Origin: a bacterium BMS3Bbin14
Lineage (GTDB): Bacteria > Desulfobacterota > Desulfobulbia > Desulfobulbales > Desulfobulbaceae
DNA length: 64,000 bases
Direction: 5' to 3'
NCBI GenBank assembly: GCA_002897615.1
Contig: BDTX01000011.1
Location: forward strand, 248,001 to 312,000
In this document: positions 36,020 to 44,739 of the stretch, piece after piece
Layout: each line of letters starts with the position of its first letter
How positions within the stretch are numbered: position 1 is the first letter of the stretch
The notes under the pieces: generated by a model
Databases searched by the model: none
Seen by the model: the letters and a program-made list of their open reading frames with translations, nothing else
What the model was told of the DNA's origin: nothing
Position numbers and translations under genes: made by a program

Positions 36020-36146
36020 CCTGGATCCGTTATCGGGCGCCCCGCAGGGCGGCGCGGTGCAGACCGGAAAATGCGTTTATTCGGAGATAATGCAATAAAT
36101 TCCACATATTGTGTAAAATGTCTCCTCAAGCCGTCACGGATCCAGG
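36020..36146 (+). mobile_element. MITE family 1, short form (127 bp)
   Basis: CCTGGATCCG joins directly to TTATCGGGCGCCCCGC, missing about 90 internal bases. It ends TCACGGATCCAGG. Perfect 5-bp flanking repeats TTATT (36015-36019 and 36147-36151) are present, and the right one contains the stop codon (TAA, minus strand) of the CBS-ACT gene. The same length and junction occur at 45678. Confidence 0.92.
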
Positions 36147-36830
36147 TTATTGCTTTGAAGGCAAATTGTGGAGATCGTCCCGGCCCTGGTAGACGATGTG
36201 ATAGTGCTTCAGGTCGGCAAGTTTTTTGTTCAGCTCCTCGACCGTATCCTCAGACGCGCTGATTCGAATCGAGACTCGTTTCATGTCGGGCGGGGCATCG
36301 TTGAAGGAGGTGAGGATGGAGAGTACCCGGGCGTCCTCGTGACGCAGGATGTCGATAAGCTTGGTCACCGAACCCGGTTCATCGGGCATGTCGATCACGT
36401 ACTGATGCGCCCCCTCCTGGATACCGGTCGCCTCGATAAAGCCGCGCAGGATATCCGTTTCGCTCAGCAGCCCGACCAGGCTGCCGTCATCGTCGAGAAC
36501 CATGATACCGGAAATTCTTTCCCTGAGCATGACCAGGGCCGCCTTTTCCAGGGTATCGTTCTGCTGCATGCAGATACACTTATCGGTCATCACATCTTTG
36601 ATCTTCATCTCGGAGAGCAGGTAGTACATCTCGTGAATGTCCATATCCGAGGTCGATGATGGGGAGGCATCCCTGAGATCACGGTCGGTGACGACGCCGA
36701 CCAGCTTGCCGTGCGAAAGAACCGGCAGCCGGCGGATATTGTTTTCCTTCATGGTTCGGAGAGCACGCATGACGGAAGTATTGGCATCCACGGTCAGCAT
36801 TGTCGTTGCCATCCAGTCTTTTATCAGCAT
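36147..36830 (-). CDS. Tandem CBS and ACT domain regulatory protein
   Basis: The start at 36830, with GGAGA just upstream, gives 227 residues. Two CBS motifs (residues ~5-60: TVDANTSVMRALRTMKENNIRRLPVL; and ~80-135: TLEKAALVMLRERISGIMVLDDDGSLVGLLSETDIL) form a nucleotide-binding Bateman module. A C-terminal ACT-like domain (YVIDMPDEPGSVTKLIDILR) would bind a small ligand. Such stand-alone proteins resemble AcuB-type regulators, but no acuA or acuC gene lies nearby. It probably senses adenine nucleotides and an amino acid or similar effector. The stop codon lies in the target duplication of a short MITE. Confidence 0.85.
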   Translation of the reverse strand: MLIKDWMATTMLTVDANTSVMRALRTMKENNIRRLPVLSHGKLVGVVTDRDLRDASPSSTSDMDIHEMYYLLSEMKIKDVMTDKCICMQQNDTLEKAALVMLRERISGIMVLDDDGSLVGLLSETDILRGFIEATGIQEGAHQYVIDMPDEPGSVTKLIDILRHEDARVLSILTSFNDAPPDMKRVSIRISASEDTVEELNKKLADLKHYHIVYQGRDDLHNLPSKQ

Positions 36831-37319
36831 AATTATCTCCTTGGTGGGCACAGTTGTCCAATATTTATGTGAAAGCCGCTCTCGTTTCACTACGCCGGCC
36901 GGCTTTCGAAAGGCGATTGCTCTGAGTATTACTGCAAAGGAATACGGAAGCAAGATGTTCGGAAAAATACCGTAAACTCTCTTTATATAGAATATCAGCG
37001 TTTATCCCGCAATATTAAAGCGCGTAATTTTAGTGTATAAAATCGATTTATCGATTGTTTCATTGTATAAAGGGGCGGAAACCCGGGGCAACGCTTTTGT
37101 GTTCAGGGTGTAACCTGATAGGCAGGCAAGGCTGTTTTTTCTAATAATACGGGGTGGATTAGTAAAAGATCACCCTCTATCTCTATCGGATTGTTTTTTT
37201 ATGCGGAGTGGGCAATATTAATGCTGGCAAAAAGTTGCCCGGAGCAGGATTTTTCTCGGCGGTCGAAATTGATCATGGGTTTTTTTTGTGAATTTGCAAA
37301 CAATTAATTTTGCGGTGTT
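36831..37319. other. Divergent promoter region between the CBS-ACT and pabBC genes
   Basis: About 490 bases with an AT-rich centre. There is no supported gene and no repeat from the other families. It must contain both divergent promoters. GGGTGTAACCTGATAGGCAGG near 37110 looked structured, but I could not match it to a known riboswitch. Confidence 0.4.
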
Positions 37320-39212
37320 ATGAAACCATTGTCTGATCGGGAGACTGCTGCTCTCGCCGCCTGGCTGCAAGGAGAACAGGACTTTGTCTTGCTTGAAACT
37401 TCCCGGGTGACCGGGGAGGATCATCTTTCCCTGCTCTTTACCCGGCCCCGGCGCTGGCTGGTCTGCGGCGGCCGGGACCGGGCGGCTGATTTTCTGCTGG
37501 CGGCGGAAGACCTGCGGCGACAAGGTTATTTCCTCGCGGGCTGGTTCGGCTATGAGTTCGGCTGTCTGCTGGAACCCGCGCTGCATGACCTGGTCCCTGC
37601 CGGTGACACTCCCCTTGCCGTACTCGGCGTCTTCGATGCCCCCTTTATTTTTGATCATCGGCGCGGCGGTTTTCGCGGCGCCGGCCCCTGGCCGGGCCGA
37701 CAGCCGGTTGCGGCCCAGGCGGACCAGTTTGCCGGCGTTGCCGACCTGCGGACCAATATCGATCGCCGGGAGTATCTGCAGGCCGTCGGCCGGATCAAGG
37801 AGTATATCGCGGCCGGTGATACCTACCAGGTCAACTACACCCTGAAGCTTAAATTTGGTTTCAGCGGTTCTCCCGCCTCTCTCTACCTGGCCCTGCGGCG
37901 CAACCAGTCTGTTGCCTACGGGGCCTGGATCAGGCAGGGGGGGCGTGATATCATGAGCTTTTCGCCGGAGCTTTTTTTCCGGGCCGACCGGGAGCGCGTG
38001 ACGGTCCGGCCGATGAAGGGGACCATGGCCAGGGGGCGAACGCTGCCAGAGGACGAGCAGCAGCGCCGGGCCTTGCGGCACGATTGCAAAAATCGCTGCG
38101 AAAACGTGATGATCGTGGATTTGTTGCGCAACGACCTGGGACATCTGCTCCACGGCCTCGGCGGCGGGGTGGTCCGGCCGCGTTCTCTCTTTGATGTGGA
38201 AGTCTACGAAACCCTGCTGCAGATGACCTCGACTATTGACGGGGTCCCTGCCGTCCGGCGGCAACCCGGTCTGGGCGATATGCTGCGCGCCCTGTTTCCC
38301 TGCGGTTCGGTTACCGGCGCTCCGAAAATAAGGACCATGGAGATTATCCACGAACAGGAAAAAGAGCCGCGCGGCGTGTATTGCGGGGCCATCGGCTACG
38401 CCGGTCCGGAGGACATGGTTTTCAATGTGCCGATCCGGACCCTGGTGCTGGCAGACGGTCAAGGTGAAATGGGGATCGGTTCCGGGATCGTCCACGATTC
38501 AGATCCGGAGATGGAGTGGCGGGAGAGCCTGCTCAAGGGGGATTTTCTCACCCGCCCCCGGCCGGTTTTTCAGCTCATCGAAACCCTGCTCTGGCGGCCG
38601 GGTTCCGGGTACTGGCTCCTCGATGAGCACCTGCAGCGGCTGACCGATTCGGCGGCTTATTTTCTGTTCAACCTGCCGATCGACGAGGTCCGCACCGCCC
38701 TCGACCGCCAGGCGTTACGGTTGCAGACGGCGGCGCGGGTCCGGCTGTTGCTGTCTCGCGACGGCCGGGTCCGGATCAGCTCGACACCGCTTGGGGAGCC
38801 GCCCAATCCCGATCCTCCGGTCTCCCCGCTCCGGGAGCCTTTGCCGGTGGCCGTTTTTTCAGCGCAGCAGACTGACCCCGGGGACGTCTACCTGTATCAC
38901 AAGACCACTGTCCGGGGACTCTATGACCAGGAGCGGCAAAGAGCCGTGGAGCAGGGCTGTTACGAGGTTCTGTTTACGAATAGCCGGGGTGAGGCAACCG
39001 AAGGCGCCATCAGCAATATTTTTATTGCCGGACCGGACCGTTTGTTGACGCCGCCGGTTGCCGGCGGTTTGCTGGCCGGTACCTTTCGTCGCTCGCTCCT
39101 GGCGGCCGGCCGGGCCGTGGAGTGCGTGCTGACCAAGCAGGATGTCCTGGCCGCGAAAGCCGTTTATACAGGCAACTCCGTCCGCGGCCTGGTCCGGGTT
39201 ACGGTTCGGTAG
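37320..39212 (+). CDS. Fused aminodeoxychorismate synthase component I and lyase (PabB-PabC)
   Basis: Converts chorismate to 4-amino-4-deoxychorismate and then to p-aminobenzoate for folate. It has 630 residues. Residues ~10-420 are PabB: the catalytic lysine motif appears as PMKGTMARG, with ENVMIVDLLRNDLG and PCGSVTGAPKIRTMEII and a C-terminal GIGSGIVHDSDPEMEW. Residues ~430-630 are PabC, a fold IV PLP enzyme: YHKTTVRGLYDQER holds the PLP lysine and EVLFTNSRGEATEGAISNIFI the conserved loop. Such fusions are known. The amidotransferase PabA is not nearby. No Shine-Dalgarno sequence is visible before the ATG. Confidence 0.92.
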   Translation: MKPLSDRETAALAAWLQGEQDFVLLETSRVTGEDHLSLLFTRPRRWLVCGGRDRAADFLLAAEDLRRQGYFLAGWFGYEFGCLLEPALHDLVPAGDTPLAVLGVFDAPFIFDHRRGGFRGAGPWPGRQPVAAQADQFAGVADLRTNIDRREYLQAVGRIKEYIAAGDTYQVNYTLKLKFGFSGSPASLYLALRRNQSVAYGAWIRQGGRDIMSFSPELFFRADRERVTVRPMKGTMARGRTLPEDEQQRRALRHDCKNRCENVMIVDLLRNDLGHLLHGLGGGVVRPRSLFDVEVYETLLQMTSTIDGVPAVRRQPGLGDMLRALFPCGSVTGAPKIRTMEIIHEQEKEPRGVYCGAIGYAGPEDMVFNVPIRTLVLADGQGEMGIGSGIVHDSDPEMEWRESLLKGDFLTRPRPVFQLIETLLWRPGSGYWLLDEHLQRLTDSAAYFLFNLPIDEVRTALDRQALRLQTAARVRLLLSRDGRVRISSTPLGEPPNPDPPVSPLREPLPVAVFSAQQTDPGDVYLYHKTTVRGLYDQERQRAVEQGCYEVLFTNSRGEATEGAISNIFIAGPDRLLTPPVAGGLLAGTFRRSLLAAGRAVECVLTKQDVLAAKAVYTGNSVRGLVRVTVR

Positions 39213-39237
39213 AAAAACAAGGCTGTCCGATCCCCGG

Positions 39238-40026
39238 TTAACCGGATATGTCCTGCAAGCGCTGCAATGCCCTCAATGCCCTGACGGCATGCCACGTCGA
39301 GTCAAGGAAGGGCGCGGCCCTGATGTTTCTTGAAAATCCCCCGCTGGTGGTCTGGGACCATAAAATGAAGTTTTCGGTTTTGTGGTCATATTGCGGCAAT
39401 TGCCCCAGGATTGACAGTGATTCGAGACAATAATGGCAATTCTCAATGTATGAGGTCGTGCCGGGGTAAAAACCAAACCCGCCATCGGCATTCTGGCACT
39501 TCCGCAGCCAGTCCACCGCCTTGTTTTTCAGGGTGCAGCGGTCTTTTTCCGAGGTTATTTTTAAAAAAAACATGAGGTCCTTACAGGTCAGATGTTTTCG
39601 CCTGAACAGGCAGTTGACATCCAGGACCTGGTCTCCCGGTGGCAGACCAAAATATTTCCGATGGAAGCCATACTCGTAATCCGTCTCCCCGCCCGAATCA
39701 AAGATTATGGCGTCCGGAATCAGCCGGCTCTCTATTTTCAACAGGCGGCATATTTCGGCAATGAAGTACTGCAACCGCATTGAGCCGGTCGCGCCCCCGG
39801 CCTGGGAACTGGTAACGTAGCGTACGGTTTCCTTGGTTTTTGCCGAATCGACCAGGTTGTCCCCGCCAAGTTGATTCTCTATGACAGACAACGTATCGAT
39901 TGCCTGGAATGTATCCTGAAGGGTATGAGGCAGGCTGGGAAACGCGGCAAATCCTCCGTCGTTTTTTTGCCGCAGGCTGATGAATTCAAGGAGTTTTTCC
40001 TGGTCTATCTTGGTAAAAGGATTCAT
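39238..40026 (-). CDS. Prenyltransferase / squalene-cyclase-fold (alpha/alpha toroid) protein
   Basis: A 262-residue soluble protein with repeated helix-pair motifs of the terpenoid cyclase/protein prenyltransferase fold: LRQKNDGGFAAFP, LQDTFQAIDTLSVI, CQNADGGFGFYPGTTSYIENCHYCLESLSILG and LDSTWHAVRALRALQ. The ENC...C and the late His lie where protein prenyltransferase beta subunits place their Asp, Cys and His zinc ligands, but Glu replaces Asp, so catalytic activity is uncertain. It is shorter than eukaryotic subunits (~330 residues). A good AAAGGAG site precedes the ATG. A 55-residue gene lies 135 bases upstream on the same strand. Function unknown. Confidence 0.72.
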   Translation of the reverse strand: MNPFTKIDQEKLLEFISLRQKNDGGFAAFPSLPHTLQDTFQAIDTLSVIENQLGGDNLVDSAKTKETVRYVTSSQAGGATGSMRLQYFIAEICRLLKIESRLIPDAIIFDSGGETDYEYGFHRKYFGLPPGDQVLDVNCLFRRKHLTCKDLMFFLKITSEKDRCTLKNKAVDWLRKCQNADGGFGFYPGTTSYIENCHYCLESLSILGQLPQYDHKTENFILWSQTTSGGFSRNIRAAPFLDSTWHAVRALRALQRLQDISG

Positions 40027-40161
40027 GTTGTTCTCCTTTCAATGACGTCAGCCGGCATTTCGGGATGAACGGCCTCCCCGTCTTCCCCGGCCTTTGCCCG
40101 ATCTCCCGGAGTCGGCCCTTACCCGGAGTCTCCGGAGATCTCCTGCCCCGTGCCCGGGGCA

Positions 40162-40329
40162 TTAGCGAGATTGATGATCCTTGATTTTTTTATACAGGGA
40201 TTCCGGAATCTCGCCGCTGGACATAAAAAAATTCACCTCTTCCCTGGTAATCGCCTGCTTTACCTCAAGAGGCAGGGCGCGGAGAAAGGCCACTCGTTCC
40301 GGATCCGGCTTGCTGTCTTCTTCTGTCAT
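40162..40329 (-). CDS. Small 55-residue hypothetical protein
   Basis: A short gene read directly from the minus strand: ATG at 40329-40327, TAA at 40164-40162. It begins MTEEDSKPDPERVAFLRALP and ends KIKDHQSR. The ATG is preceded by TAGGAG at a good distance (six bases). The protein is charged, helical, and has no cysteines, signal or membrane segment. It ends 135 bases before the prenyltransferase-fold gene on the same strand and may share its transcript. A family 1 MITE fragment lies 27 bases upstream. No family is recognised. Confidence 0.6.
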   Translation of the reverse strand: MTEEDSKPDPERVAFLRALPLEVKQAITREEVNFFMSSGEIPESLYKKIKDHQSR

Positions 40330-40355
40330 CGGTTGCTCCTATCAATAATATTTAA

Positions 40356-40388
40356 CCTGGATCCGTGAGCGTTCGAGAACGGATCCGG
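40356..40388 (+). repeat. MITE family 1 remnant (33 bp)
   Basis: CCTGGATCCGTGAGCGTTCG followed shortly by CGGATCCGG. It retains the left end and what looks like the inverted right end with nearly all of the interior lost. No target duplication. Confidence 0.6.
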
Positions 40389-40718
40389 ATGTTACTCAAC
40401 TTGAGTATACCGCGGGATATGCCTCTTTCAACATTTTTCGGCCTTTGCCGTTCGTCTTTTTTATCTTTTCCGGCAACCGGAAACGGTTCGTTTTTTTTTG
40501 CGAAATCATTCTGCCGAACCGGGCGCAGAATTTTTTTCCCGGCCGGTTGTTCGGTGATGAATCGTTACTTTTCCGTACCGGTGGCGTGAGTTTTTTTGCG
40601 TTTAATTAAAAAATCAAGGTGTTATTATCCGGCGATGGCCAATATTTTCATTGCAATTCGCGCCCGAATTTAAGTAGTATACATAGTTTTGTCTGGGAAT
40701 AAAAAATATGCCGATACA

Positions 40719-41927
40719 ATGACCATCGATACCGATAGGGTCCTGCCCGCAATTCAGGAGGAACTGAACCGGCAGGAAGAAAGCCGCTATTCTCCCCTGG
40801 CCACTCTCAGCCGGGAAGCCCTGCGTCGCTGTCCGGAAGAGAAGCCCGGTTACCGGCAGCTCTTTGCCCAGGACGCGGATCGGATTCTGCACTCCCACGC
40901 CTTTACCCGCTACATTGATAAAACCCAGGTTTTTTCGCTGGTGGAGAATGATCATATTACCCACCGGGTGCTGCATGTGCAGATGGTCTCCAGGATCGCC
41001 CGGACCGTCGGCCGTTTTCTGGGCCTTAACGAGGACCTGATCGAGGCCATTGCCCTGGGCCATGATATCGGCCATCCGCCGTTCGGCCACGAGGGAGAGC
41101 TGATTCTCTCCCGATTGTGCCGGCGGCATGGGTTGGAGTCATTTCTGCATAACGTCCAGAGCGTTCAGTTCCTGGACCGGTTTGAGCGCCGGGGCCGGGG
41201 CTGGAATCTGACCCTCCAGGTCCTGGACGGTATTCTCTGTCATGACGGCGAGGTGCATAAACCGCAACTGAGGCCCGAACGGGACAAGACCTTTGCCGAT
41301 TTCGACCGGCAGATTGCGGACAAATTGCACGAGCCCCGGACCCGGCTCTTTCCCATGACCCTGGAAGGCTGTGTGGTGCGCCTGTCCGATACGATTTCAT
41401 ACATCGGCCGGGACATCGAAGACGCCATTGAACTGAAGCTGATCCACCGCGATGACATTCCTGCCGAGTGCGGAGAGCGGCTCGGGACCAGCAACGGCAC
41501 CATTGTCTACACCCTGGTCACGGATCTGATCGTCAACAGCAGGCAGGTACGGGACGGGGATGCTGAAAAGGAATCGGCAAAAGACTGGATCGGCTTCAGC
41601 CCCGAAGTCGCGGCGCAGCTCCTGTTGCTGAAACAATTCAACTACAACCATATTTATCGGAATCCGGCCTTTAAGCCTGATTTTGACCGCATCCATAAGT
41701 GCTATGAACGTTTATTCGGCCATTACCTGCGGGAACTCGAGCATGACCGTGCCGGCAGCGAGGTCGGCCGCAGCTTTTTGAATTCCATGGCGGAGGAATA
41801 CTTACAGCGTCATCCCCCGGCCGCCGTTGTCCGGGATTATATTGCCGGCATGACGGACGACTTTTTTTTGCGCCAGGCCCGCGCCATCGGCTGTGACATA
41901 CCGGAGAGGACATGCATTACAAAATAA
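40719..41927 (+). CDS. dgt: dGTPase-like HD-domain phosphohydrolase
   Basis: Deoxynucleoside triphosphate triphosphohydrolase type; hydrolyses dNTPs to nucleoside and triphosphate. From the ATG at 40719 it has 402 residues. HD motif metal ligands are visible: HRVLHVQMVSRIARTVG, then ALGHDIGHPPFGHEGE, and a later CVVRLSDTISYIGRDIEDA aspartate. A TTG start 30 bases upstream is possible, and neither has a clear ribosome-binding site. The 3' end overlaps the ClC gene by 16 bases, so the two are translationally coupled. The name dgt is by family; real substrate preference is unknown. Confidence 0.88.
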   Translation: MTIDTDRVLPAIQEELNRQEESRYSPLATLSREALRRCPEEKPGYRQLFAQDADRILHSHAFTRYIDKTQVFSLVENDHITHRVLHVQMVSRIARTVGRFLGLNEDLIEAIALGHDIGHPPFGHEGELILSRLCRRHGLESFLHNVQSVQFLDRFERRGRGWNLTLQVLDGILCHDGEVHKPQLRPERDKTFADFDRQIADKLHEPRTRLFPMTLEGCVVRLSDTISYIGRDIEDAIELKLIHRDDIPAECGERLGTSNGTIVYTLVTDLIVNSRQVRDGDAEKESAKDWIGFSPEVAAQLLLLKQFNYNHIYRNPAFKPDFDRIHKCYERLFGHYLRELEHDRAGSEVGRSFLNSMAEEYLQRHPPAAVVRDYIAGMTDDFFLRQARAIGCDIPERTCITK

Positions 41928-43699
41928 GGTGGCAGTCTTTTCTGCCCGGGGAGAATACCCGGCTTATCGTCACTGCTGCCTTTATCGGTATCATAGCCGG
42001 CGTCGCCATCATTGTTTTCCGGGAAACAGAGGCTCTGGTCCATGAGTATATCTTTGTCAACGGCTACGAGCTACTCCGTATCGGCGAGGGCGGCTGGCGC
42101 CGGTTCTTGCTGCCGCTTCTGCCGATCAGCGGCATGGTGTTGCTCATTCCGCTGTCGCTTCTGTTTCCCGGCAAGGTTAACGGCTACGGTTTTCCCAAGT
42201 TCCTGCGCAAGGTGAATCTGGAGAACGGCGTTATCCGGGCTCGGACTCTCGGCATAAAAATCATCGCTGCTTCGCTGACCATCGGTACGGGGAACTCGGC
42301 CGGCGTTGAGGGGCCCATCGCTCAGATCGGCGGTACGCTGGGTTCCCAGATCGGCCAGCTGTCCCGGGTGTCCGGCAAGCGGATGAAGGTCTATGTCGCG
42401 GCCGGCTGCGCCGGCGGGATCGCCGGCATCTTCAACGCGCCTATTGCCGGCATCTTCTTTGCGGCTGAAATCGTCCTGCTGGGGAGTTACGAGATTTCAT
42501 CCTTTGCCGCCCTGGTTATTGCCTCCGCCTTGGCAACGGTTGTCACCCGGGCCTATTACGGCGCGGTCCCCATCTTCCCGATTCCGGACTATTGCATGGT
42601 CAATCCCTTCGTGGAGATGCCGCTCTATGCGGTTATGGCCGTTATTGTCGGCCTGCTGGCCGTTGTCTATATCCGGTTTTTTTATTATGTGCGGGACAAG
42701 TTCCGGGCCCTGCCCGTCCATGAACAGCTCAAGCCGATCATCGGCGGGCTTATGGTCGGTCTGATCGGTATCGTTTTCCCCCAGGTCATGGGCGACGGTT
42801 ATAAAGTTATTGAAACAACCCTGGCCGGTCAGGGGACGATAGGAGTCCTTATGGCCCTGGTGGTACTCAAGGCCGTTGCCACGTCCATAACCCTGGGCTC
42901 GGGCGGGGCCGGCGGGGTCTTTGCCCCCGCGCTTTTTATCGGCGCCGTGATCGGCGGCGCCTTCGGCGGCATCGTGCACTACCTGCTGCCCGCCTATACA
43001 GCCAGCGCCGGTGCGTACGCGACCATCGGCATCGGCGCCTTCCTGGCCGCCTCCACCCATGCACCCCTGACCGCGATTTTCCTCCTGTTTGAGATGACCG
43101 GCAACTACATGATCGTCATCCCGGTCATGCTGACATCCATTGTCGGGACCATCGTGGCCAGCAAGTTTTGTGAAGATTCCATTGATACCGTGGATTTCTC
43201 CCGCGAAGGGATCAATCTTCACGAGGGCCGGGAAGTGTCCATCATGAAGTCGATCAAAGTGGGCAAGGCGATCACCGAGGATGTCAATTTCATCAGCGAG
43301 GATGCCAATATCAATTATCTGCTCGAACTTTTCCGCCTTGCCCGGAACAGCTTTTACTTCCCGGTGATCGACCAGACCGGCAAGATGGTCGGGGTGGTCT
43401 CCATGCAGGACGTGAAAAATATCCTCCATGATGAGAAACAGCGGGCCAGTCATCGGGTGGGCGATATCTGCAGCCGGGACGTGATCATGATGACCCCGGA
43501 CGATAACCTCTACAATGCCATGCGGCTCTTTGACATAAAGGGGATCGATGAAATCCCGGTTGTTGAGAGCCACGAGGAACCATGGGTTCTGGGAATGATC
43601 AGGCGGCAGGACGTCATTGCCGCCTACAACCACGAGGTTCTGGAACGGGGCATTGCCGAAAAGGCGGAAACCATCTGGATACCTTCTTCGTCCCCATGA
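41912..43699 (+). CDS. ClC-type chloride channel/transporter with CBS pair
   Basis: A 595-residue membrane protein. Residues ~15-425 form the ClC fold with many transmembrane helices. The conserved GTGNSAGVEGPIAQIGG carries the gating glutamate (GVEGP in place of GREGP), and GSGGAGGVFAPALFIGA is the second anion-pathway loop. Residues ~450-580 hold two CBS motifs (FISEDANINYLLELFRLARNSFYFPVI and MMTPDDNLYNAMRLFDIKGIDEIPVVE), probably nucleotide sensing. GAGAGGA lies before the ATG. It is coupled to the dgt-like gene by overlap, and the functional reason is unclear. Confidence 0.93.
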   Translation: MHYKIRWQSFLPGENTRLIVTAAFIGIIAGVAIIVFRETEALVHEYIFVNGYELLRIGEGGWRRFLLPLLPISGMVLLIPLSLLFPGKVNGYGFPKFLRKVNLENGVIRARTLGIKIIAASLTIGTGNSAGVEGPIAQIGGTLGSQIGQLSRVSGKRMKVYVAAGCAGGIAGIFNAPIAGIFFAAEIVLLGSYEISSFAALVIASALATVVTRAYYGAVPIFPIPDYCMVNPFVEMPLYAVMAVIVGLLAVVYIRFFYYVRDKFRALPVHEQLKPIIGGLMVGLIGIVFPQVMGDGYKVIETTLAGQGTIGVLMALVVLKAVATSITLGSGGAGGVFAPALFIGAVIGGAFGGIVHYLLPAYTASAGAYATIGIGAFLAASTHAPLTAIFLLFEMTGNYMIVIPVMLTSIVGTIVASKFCEDSIDTVDFSREGINLHEGREVSIMKSIKVGKAITEDVNFISEDANINYLLELFRLARNSFYFPVIDQTGKMVGVVSMQDVKNILHDEKQRASHRVGDICSRDVIMMTPDDNLYNAMRLFDIKGIDEIPVVESHEEPWVLGMIRRQDVIAAYNHEVLERGIAEKAETIWIPSSSP

Positions 43700-43731
43700 C
43701 CCCTTTCGCGCCGCTCCGGCGGCGCTAACCT

Positions 43732-43863
43732 GTAAGCCACCACAGGTGCCCCGGATTTACGTAGTCGCTTCCGTTCGCAGGTAAGCGACCGAAGGGAGAC
43801 TCCGATAGTCCCTCTATGCGGGCGGGAGCGACCGCATGAAGATGGGGTGCCTGTGACGGCTCA
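43732..43863 (+). mobile_element. GTAAGCC-ended hairpin element, copy 2 (132 bp)
   Basis: Begins GTAAGCCACCACAGGTGCCCC and ends GGGGTGCCTGTGACGGCTCA, a long imperfect inverted repeat related to the one at 32243 (shared CCTCTATGCGGGC centre and GATGGGGTGC arm). The final bases differ from the expected GGCTTAC and overlap the stop codon of the 113-residue gene. No target duplication was found. Confidence 0.65.
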
Positions 43864-44202
43864 GTTGGTGTACGGTTCCCGGGTGCCCAGGACTTTGCCG
43901 ATAATCATCTCCTTGACCGGGGCCGCCGGCCCGGGGGCAACCCAGCTTATGAACTGTTCCGTGACCCGTTTGAAATCGCCGTTATCCTTTTTGCACTGTT
44001 CGCAGATGGATTCGGCCATGTCGCGGTACATGATGACCTTGCTGGCCGGTTCACCTTCCTTGTCCACCGCCGCCATTTTGCGGCAGCCGCAGTCCAGGCG
44101 GATGACCGCTACGCCTACGGCATCGGGACTGCCCTCGATGATTCCCTCGATCATGGCCTGCTCGCTTTTTTCCGGGGGTCGGTTTTTTTTCTTTCTTGTC
44201 AT
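43861..44202 (-). CDS. Hypothetical protein with possible metal-binding cysteines
   Basis: A 113-residue soluble protein. A basic N-terminus (MTRKKKNRPPEKSE) is followed by a compact domain with CGC and, about 30 residues later, CEQC, a spacing compatible with a zinc site. No named family is recognised. Its stop codon coincides with the decayed right end of a GTAAGCC hairpin element. The promoter region upstream (44203-44430) shows no other gene. Confidence 0.62.
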   Translation of the reverse strand: MTRKKKNRPPEKSEQAMIEGIIEGSPDAVGVAVIRLDCGCRKMAAVDKEGEPASKVIMYRDMAESICEQCKKDNGDFKRVTEQFISWVAPGPAAPVKEMIIGKVLGTREPYTN

Positions 44203-44433
44203 GTCGTAATTGGTACCTTATATATTATGGAATGGTTGCCGCTAATCTATTCTTTTGCAGGGATGGCGGTCAATACAATTTTTTCCTTAATAAAACATCC
44301 GGCTTGTTCCCGGATATATTGTTTCGTGTTTTTTTTGTTTTCTCCATACGTTGGCTGTTGTGTTGAAGCGTTTGCCGGGAGCATTTTTTACCTTGACAAA
44401 CCGGAGCTGCTTCGATAAGAGAAAAGGCATCGT

Positions 44434-44653
44434 CCCGAATCCGTGGGCGTTCGAGAACGGTACAGATGCAAGGCGACAACGATGTTGATTATCCTGGTGT
44501 GATATCAACGAGTTGCCAACGCAGCAGCTGTGTCGTTATCGGGCGCCCCGCAGGGCGGCGCGGTGAAGGCAATAAAATGAGTTTATTGGAAAAATAATAC
44601 AATAAATTCTATCTATTGCATGGAGTGTCATCTTAAGCCGTCACGGATTCCGG
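44434..44653 (+). mobile_element. MITE-like element, family 1, long form (220 bp)
   Basis: Ends CCCGAATCCGTGG and TCACGGATTCCGG with a perfect 5-bp flanking repeat ATCGT (44429-44433 and 44654-44658). The duplication is GC-richer than others, showing that insertion is not limited to A/T targets. It lies between the 113-residue gene and the ferredoxin gene. Confidence 0.92.
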
Positions 44654-44739
44654 ATCGTGACTCTCGGCGCAGCTCGCAAGGGATGACGATTGAGGTGTTT
44701 TCTATTCATTTAGCTTAATTTATTTCAGGAGGTTGTATT

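Noticed and set aside
37090-37150. Possible riboswitch upstream of pabBC
   Set aside because: The segment looked structured, but I could not match conserved bases of THF, c-di-GMP, cobalamin or molybdenum-cofactor riboswitches.
40719-43699. dGTPase-like gene plus ClC channel as an anti-phage dNTP-depletion system
   Set aside because: dGTPase homologues can be defensive, but no sensor, toxin or mobile context accompanies this one. A housekeeping role is the simpler reading.
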